Below, in pieces: positions 1 to 4,608 of a stretch of DNA of 7,267 bases (positions within the stretch are counted from its first letter, which is position 1; each line of letters starts with the position of its first letter). The stretch comes from X23 sp050251575 (lineage in GTDB: Bacteria; Bacillota; Clostridia; SK-Y3). The stretch is taken from NCBI GenBank assembly GCA_050251575.1, contig JBFWMP010000138.1, forward strand, positions 1-7,267. Direction: 5' to 3'. The notes below the pieces were generated by a model that made no database searches, was not told where the DNA came from, and saw only the letters and a program-made list of their open reading frames with translations. A program made the translations under genes and the position numbers.

Positions 1-1
1 C

Positions 2-136
2 ATGGCTAAAGAAAATGAACTCGATAAAGATTTAGTGAAGTTTTTTTATACCTCTGGCGTCTATTTAGAATACGCTAAAACCTACCTACCTGCGCGGTCT
101 ATCGATGAAATCACTGTTGATTTCAATCATTTATAG
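2..136 (+). CDS. 3' end of an unidentified gene (partial at left edge)
   Basis: An open frame of 44 codons runs from an ATG at 2 to a TAG at 134-136. Since the window begins one base earlier, the ATG may be internal and the true start outside. The readable residues begin MAKENELDKD and end ITVDFNHL. They are charged and soluble-looking, with a Tyr/Phe-rich middle and no membrane segment. I do not recognise the family. The stop lies inside the last codons of the TolC-family gene on the opposite strand, giving a 14-bp tail-to-tail overlap (123-136). No intrinsic terminator is visible after the stop. The normal amino-acid composition up to a clean stop favours a real gene end, but a chance frame cannot be excluded because only 135 bases are visible. 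Confidence 0.5.
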   Translation: MAKENELDKDLVKFFYTSGVYLEYAKTYLPARSIDEITVDFNHL

Positions 137-1421
137 TCATTAAACTATTTAATCGCTCTATATCATGAAAAGTTAAACGCCCTGTAATATTTAAAATATT
201 TACATATGTATTAATCAGATCATAAATTGACTCAATCAGTTTAAACTCAATTTCATATAATTTTGTTTTTGCATCTTCTAAATCTATTAAGCTTTTTAAA
301 CCATGCTCATAGCCTTTTTGGACTGAATATAAATATAAAGTAGCAGATTGTCTAGCATCTTTTTGTAAGCTAATATCTTCAAAGGACGATTTATAATTAA
401 AAAGAAGCTCTTCATACTTTACTTGAATCTCTCTTTGCTGATCTATCAAATCTTCTTTAGCTGATTGCAATAATAATCTATTTTTTTCAACTTGTGAATC
501 TACTTTTCCACCTTGATACAGTGGAATTTTAATACCTAAAACGACTCTGCTATCTCGTTCGTAATCAACCGTTACATCATTTGTCTGATATTCGGTATGT
601 GAAAAACTTAAATCTACAATAGGATAATGACCGTATTTTGCCGTCTCCACTTCTTTTTCATATATTTGTGTATTTAATTTGCTCATCTTTAGGTCAGGAT
701 TTTGACTTAAATCCTGATTGGCAGTAAGCTGTAACAGTGATTTTATATCTAAGGTGTCAAATGAAATTGATGGTATATTATGAAGTTCAATCCCTGTTAA
801 TTTTTTTAATTTCATCTTTGATAAAACTAAAAATTGCTCTTGCTTATGCAAAAGAGATTTAGATTGCTCATATGCTAACTTAGATTCCATCAAATCCATT
901 TTAGTGGAAAGCTGAAGATCTAGCTTTTGCTTAATTTGTTGGTAGTGTAAGAGATTTGTATTTACATAAGATTGCGCGAGAATAACACTATTTTGATATT
1001 TTAAAGTTGAAATATATGCATCGCAGACTTGAAATGCTAATTCTTGCTCTTGCTTCGAAAGGAAAATGCGCGCAGAATCAGCTTTGAGTTTAGCACTTTC
1101 TATTTGCGATAAAATTTCTGGATGATAGATGGCTTGAGATGCTGTAATAGAAGCTGAATTATATTTTTCTTTTGTTTGCATATGAAATAAATTATCTTTA
1201 TATTCTCTATGAGAGTTGTCTAAAGACGTATAAATTTGAGGGTAAAGTTGAGATTCTGCCTGTCTAATATCTTCTTCTTTAGCATTGACTTGATAGGCAA
1301 CGGATTTTAATTTTGCTTCATGATCAAGTGCACGTTTGTAGGCTTCACTTAAGGTAGGGAATACTTCATTTGATTCAAGATGCATACATATAATGACTAT
1401 TAAATAAAAAAAATGCTTCAT
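123..1421 (-). CDS. TolC-family outer membrane channel of a type I secretion system
   Basis: This 432-aa protein is the outer-membrane exit duct that pairs with the ABC exporter and HlyD-type adaptor encoded just upstream. Seen in sequence: a short export signal (Lys2-His3, then hydrophobic residues about 4-13), followed by two halves typical of outer-membrane efflux proteins. Each half has long alpha-helical stretches (about 25-60 and 105-205; about 240-265 and 310-410) and a beta-strand part (about 61-100 and 265-303). The second half has the hallmark IPLYQGG at 299-305, and the region 369-390 with HGLKSLIDLEDAK matches the conserved TolC C-terminal helix. It ends soon after the final helix, without a long tail. 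The start is 12 bp downstream of the HlyD-family stop with only a weak AGAG-type ribosome site, so translational coupling is likely. By position it corresponds to PrtF/AprF. It could also serve other exporters. Confidence 0.93.
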   Translation of the reverse strand: MKHFFYLIVIICMHLESNEVFPTLSEAYKRALDHEAKLKSVAYQVNAKEEDIRQAESQLYPQIYTSLDNSHREYKDNLFHMQTKEKYNSASITASQAIYHPEILSQIESAKLKADSARIFLSKQEQELAFQVCDAYISTLKYQNSVILAQSYVNTNLLHYQQIKQKLDLQLSTKMDLMESKLAYEQSKSLLHKQEQFLVLSKMKLKKLTGIELHNIPSISFDTLDIKSLLQLTANQDLSQNPDLKMSKLNTQIYEKEVETAKYGHYPIVDLSFSHTEYQTNDVTVDYERDSRVVLGIKIPLYQGGKVDSQVEKNRLLLQSAKEDLIDQQREIQVKYEELLFNYKSSFEDISLQKDARQSATLYLYSVQKGYEHGLKSLIDLEDAKTKLYEIEFKLIESIYDLINTYVNILNITGRLTFHDIERLNSLMTIND

Positions 1422-1433
1422 TTGTTAGAATCT

Positions 1434-2747
1434 CTATTCTTCGTTAAAACTACGACTAATCATATCTAAGAAGGGTTTTAAAAGATAGTTTAATGCTGTT
1501 CTCTCTTCTGTCTTAATCATCACCTCTACAGGCATACCAGCAACTAACTCAAAATGATATTGACGGAGTTGCTCATAACCTTTAGGTGTTAGCTCAAGCT
1601 TTGCTTCATAATACGATGTATCTGATCGTGGATCAATTAATCTATCAGCTGAGACCTGTATAACTTTGCCCTCTATCACATGCGTGAATCGTGTATTGAA
1701 TGCAGAAAAACGAATATCAGCAAATAAGTTTGGATGTACTTTATCAATATCAGTATTTTGAATTTTTGCCGTAATGACAAAATGAGAGGACTCAGGAACA
1801 ATGTCTAATAGTGGTTTCCCAGCACCGATAACTCCACCAATCGTGTGCATTTCAAGCCCTACAACAGTACCACTGATAGGTGCATGGACAATGAGTCTCT
1901 GTTCAGTGTCTTCCATAGCAACCATTTTTGATTGTATCTCAGTGATATTATTTTTAATTCCGACAAACTCATCTAAAAGCTTATCTTGTATCTCTTTTTT
2001 GCGTGCTAATAATTGTGATTTAAGCTCGTTAATTTGCTCCTCTGCCTTTGCAATATCTGCTTTTGAATTAGCAATTTCTCCCTCAAGTATAGCTTTTTCT
2101 TTTGATAATTCCCGTATTTTAATTTTATCAATGAGTTGTTCTTTTAGGAGTATTTGCCACTCTGTAATTTCTTCATTAATTGCAATTAAGCGTATTGATT
2201 TCCCCTTAATTAAAGAAGTGATGCCATCAATATATTTACTTAATTGAATCATTCTTTGTTGTGTAATAATTTCATCATTGACAATCATTTTATGTTTTAG
2301 TTCAAAAATCTGTTTTTGAGTTTTAAGCATCATAGTCATTTTTGTGGTCTGTTCTTCTTGTTGCAACTCAGGAGCAAATTGTATTTCACTCAATCCATTG
2401 ATTTGCGATTCAAGTCTAGATTTTACAGCAAGTGCTTCAAGATATTGATTTTTTAATATACGAGCTTGCGATGATACTTGGGCATTATGCAATTTTAATA
2501 GAACTTGTCCTTGTTGTACGTTGTCACCATTATTCACTAAAATCTCTTCTACAATTCCACCTTCTAAATGCTGTACAGTTTTTTTATAAATATCAGCAGA
2601 AACATTCCCGATAGCAACAACAGCACCAGAAAGAGGCGCTAAAGCAAGCCACCCTCCAAAAATAAAAAAAACAATGACAATAACGGATAAACCTAGATAA
2701 ATAAATCGTTGATCATTATCATCGGGTCTTGAAATTTGTTTTATCAT
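1434..2747 (-). CDS. prtE: HlyD-family membrane fusion protein of type I secretion (PrtE/AprE-like)
   Basis: This 437-aa periplasmic adaptor joins the inner-membrane ABC exporter to the TolC-type channel. A short cytoplasmic tail (1-14) is followed by one membrane helix (about 15-37, FIYLGLSVIVIVFFIFGGW). The two halves of a lipoyl-like domain lie at 58-87 (HLEGGIVEEILV, then NGDNVQQGQVLLKL) and 286-318 (VHAPISGTVVGLEMHTIGG). Between them are about 195 residues of charged helical coiled coil that would reach towards the channel. A beta-barrel region (320-390) leads to the conserved end LVAGMPVEVMIKT at 401-413, a signature of type I secretion adaptors. Length fits the family (about 430-480 aa). 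The start is only 3 bp after the ABC stop and has a poor ribosome site (AAAG), suggesting coupling. The prtE name is by family and gene order, not by a demonstrated function. Confidence 0.95.
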   Translation of the reverse strand: MIKQISRPDDNDQRFIYLGLSVIVIVFFIFGGWLALAPLSGAVVAIGNVSADIYKKTVQHLEGGIVEEILVNNGDNVQQGQVLLKLHNAQVSSQARILKNQYLEALAVKSRLESQINGLSEIQFAPELQQEEQTTKMTMMLKTQKQIFELKHKMIVNDEIITQQRMIQLSKYIDGITSLIKGKSIRLIAINEEITEWQILLKEQLIDKIKIRELSKEKAILEGEIANSKADIAKAEEQINELKSQLLARKKEIQDKLLDEFVGIKNNITEIQSKMVAMEDTEQRLIVHAPISGTVVGLEMHTIGGVIGAGKPLLDIVPESSHFVITAKIQNTDIDKVHPNLFADIRFSAFNTRFTHVIEGKVIQVSADRLIDPRSDTSYYEAKLELTPKGYEQLRQYHFELVAGMPVEVMIKTEERTALNYLLKPFLDMISRSFNEE

Positions 2748-2750
2748 AAT

Positions 2751-4445
2751 TTATACTTTGGTGGCTTGCATTTGTAATTTTTGTAAAATATGTTGAGTAT
2801 CACCATAAAGTTCTATTTTCCCTTGATTGAGTACCATTAGTTTATTTGTCATTTGAACAATACTTGGACGCTGAGTAATCAATATGACAGTTATGGCTTT
2901 AGATTGTAGTATTCTTAATGCATTTGTTAATGCATACTCTCCTGCATCATCAAGATTGGAATTAGGCTCATCTAAGACCACTATTACAGGATTGCCGTAA
3001 AGTGCTCTGGCTAACCCTATTCTTTGTCGTTGCCCACCAGAAAGAATTGAACCGCCCTTACCTATTTGCGTATCATACCCATTCGGTAATTTAAGAATCA
3101 TTTCATGAACGCCAGCCTGTGTCGCAGCTTCTACGACTTTTGAAGCATTGACTTCAGAAAAACGACTAATATTTTCACTAATAGTCCCTTCAAATAACTC
3201 AATATCTTGCGGAAGATATCCTATATATTCTCCTAAAAGCTCCCTATCTAATTGTGTAATATCTACCATATCCAACCTAACTTTCCCCGATACTACTGGC
3301 CAAATACCAAGAATTGCCCTTGCTAAAGTTGATTTCCCAGCAGCACTTGGGCCTATGATACCGACAACATCACCTTTTTTTACATGTAATGATATCCCTT
3401 TAATTGTTGGCAATTTTGTATTGGGAGGAATGACAATAATTTGTTCGAGAGAAATTTCACCTTTAGGTGGTGGCAATACCATTGGCTTTTCTTTTTTAGG
3501 ATGTTCTTTTAAAAGATATTTTAATCGAATATAAGCCTCATAGGCTTGACTGAATCCTTTCCAACTCGAAATAATGACATCCAATGGCGCTAAGGCTCGC
3601 CCCATCATAATAGAACCTGCGATCATCATCCCTGGTGTTATTTCCGAACGCAATGCAAGGAAACCCCCTAAGCCTAGAATAAGTGATTGAAGAAGAAGCC
3701 TTGTAGATTTTGTTATGTTTACCCAAAATCCCGCATTATCACTCGCTATCATTTGTGCATTTAAAAATCTAAAATACTTCTTTTGCCATAAATTCCGAAT
3801 ATTGTCTTGCATTCCCATGGCATAAATAATTTCTGAATTTCTTAAACTTCCCTCTAAAAAAGTATGTGATGACCGGCTCATTTTATTGGCTTCAATTAAC
3901 TTTTTTTTAGTTTGTCTTTCATTCAGAAAAGCAAACAAGATTAAAAGTAATCCAGCACAAATAGAGAACCATCCAAAATATGAATGGAATATGAATAAGG
4001 CACTAATATATATTATGAACCATGGCGCATCAAAAATAGCAAAAAGACCATTTCCCGTGAGAGCTTGCCTTATTAATGCTAAATCACTAAAAGGAGCTGT
4101 CGATACCTTGTCTGGTGATTTATTTGATAACATGAAAATAGATTCAAAAATTCTATCGCTTAGCATATTGTCTATTTTATTACTTATTCGAACTAATATA
4201 CGAGATCTAACAATCTCAAGTATCATCATTGTCATAAACAATATAATAATGATTAAAGTTAGCATTAACAAAGTACTTTCACTTCGACTAATCATAACTC
4301 TGTCATATAGTTGTAACATATAAAGCGGTGATGCTAACTGTAGAAGATTGATAAAAAAACTAAAAAAGCCGACATATATCAGAGATTTTTTTACTTTAAA
4401 AAAAATTTGATGTACTTCATCGTTATCGTCATTATGATGAGGCAT
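2751..4445 (-). CDS. prtD: Type I secretion ABC transporter, permease-ATPase fusion (PrtD/AprD-like)
   Basis: This 564-aa inner-membrane exporter half-transporter uses ATP to push the unfolded protease into the adaptor/channel. The N-terminus carries the PrtD-type stretch SPLYMLQLYDRVM (39-51) and has no C39 peptidase domain. Membrane helices are visible at about 22-42, 57-77, 138-156, 158-174 and 250-280. The ATPase domain (about 330-555) has Walker A GPSAAGKST (365-373), Q-loop Gln413 (LPQD), signature LSGGQ (468-472), Walker B with catalytic Glu493 (VIVVLDEP) and D-loop (NLDD, 497-500). The H-loop position holds Gln525 (LITQRPS) instead of the usual His; see findings. A good ribosome site (AAGG, 7 nt before ATG) precedes the start, and a promoter lies just upstream. 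It is the first gene of the three-gene unit. A fully intact frame of normal family length argues for a working protein. Confidence 0.96.
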   Translation of the reverse strand: MPHHNDDNDEVHQIFFKVKKSLIYVGFFSFFINLLQLASPLYMLQLYDRVMISRSESTLLMLTLIIIILFMTMMILEIVRSRILVRISNKIDNMLSDRIFESIFMLSNKSPDKVSTAPFSDLALIRQALTGNGLFAIFDAPWFIIYISALFIFHSYFGWFSICAGLLLILFAFLNERQTKKKLIEANKMSRSSHTFLEGSLRNSEIIYAMGMQDNIRNLWQKKYFRFLNAQMIASDNAGFWVNITKSTRLLLQSLILGLGGFLALRSEITPGMMIAGSIMMGRALAPLDVIISSWKGFSQAYEAYIRLKYLLKEHPKKEKPMVLPPPKGEISLEQIIVIPPNTKLPTIKGISLHVKKGDVVGIIGPSAAGKSTLARAILGIWPVVSGKVRLDMVDITQLDRELLGEYIGYLPQDIELFEGTISENISRFSEVNASKVVEAATQAGVHEMILKLPNGYDTQIGKGGSILSGGQRQRIGLARALYGNPVIVVLDEPNSNLDDAGEYALTNALRILQSKAITVILITQRPSIVQMTNKLMVLNQGKIELYGDTQHILQKLQMQATKV

Positions 4446-4478
4446 TTATATCCCTTACCCACATTAATATGAGTTTAA

Positions 4479-4507
4479 ATTATAATTGAAAAATTATTTT
4501 AACACAA
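4479..4507 (-). promoter_or_regulatory. Putative sigma70 promoter of the exporter operon
   Basis: Reading the minus strand, TTGTGT (4507-4502) is followed after exactly 17 bp by a perfect TATAAT (4484-4479). Transcription would start around 4472, leaving a leader of about 27 nt that includes the AAGG ribosome site of the ABC gene. The -35 matches only the TTG half of consensus, but spacing and -10 are ideal. It is the only well-formed promoter I see upstream of the three-gene unit. Confidence 0.55.
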
Positions 4508-4545
4508 AAAATCATTTTATTAATAAAAATTAAAAAAGATTGCAC

Positions 4546-4551
4546 TATAAT
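4546..4551 (+). promoter_or_regulatory. Putative -10 box of the protease gene
   Basis: A perfect TATAAT lies 57 bp before the protease ATG, but the DNA 15-18 bp upstream is A/T only, with no recognisable -35 box. Such a layout fits an activator-dependent promoter. An alternative is TTGCAC at 4540-4545 used as a -35 with TATAAA at 4565-4570, but the 19-bp spacer is long. The sequence does not decide between them. Confidence 0.4.
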
Positions 4552-4597
4552 CATGGCTTATTTCTATAAAAAATTTTATTAATAGAACAAATTAAAC

Positions 4598-4602
4598 AAG
4601 GA
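4598..4602 (+). promoter_or_regulatory. Ribosome binding site of the protease gene
   Basis: AAGGA sits 6 nt before the ATG at 4609, near-ideal strength and spacing. This fixes the start used for the protease and suggests efficient translation. Confidence 0.85.
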
Positions 4603-4608
4603 ATTGTT

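Larger units (their letters stand above)
4446..4608. other. Divergent intergenic region between exporter and protease genes
   Basis: These 163 AT-rich bases separate the two start codons and must hold the control region for both secretion machinery and substrate. Candidate promoters in each direction are listed separately. The two -10 boxes are about 62 bp apart, so one regulator bound between them could act on both units. A 12-bp direct repeat (ATTTTATTAATA) occurs at 4514-4525 and 4573-4584, but in such AT-rich DNA it may be chance. I could not recognise a Fur, quorum-sensing or other named operator. Confidence 0.7.

Noticed and set aside
139..153. Dyad ATTAAA-CTA-TTTAAT just after the left gene's stop, considered as a terminator.
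   Set aside because: The stem is six A/T pairs with no following T-run, and it lies within the TolC-family coding sequence.
1801..2614. Plus-strand open frames at 1801-2247 and 2432-2614 inside the HlyD-family gene.
   Set aside because: They lie fully antisense to a confidently identified gene, have unnatural composition (Ser/Ile/Cys-rich) and lack a convincing ribosome site.
3148..4323. Open frames at 3148-3534 (+), 3538-3726 (-) and 3886-4323 (+) inside the ABC transporter gene.
   Set aside because: These are out-of-frame shadows of the ABC gene, whose own frame is intact with all main motifs.
4537..4551. Palindrome-like GATT...AATC around the protease -10 box, considered as an operator.
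   Set aside because: Only four bases per arm match, which is expected by chance in this AT-rich DNA.
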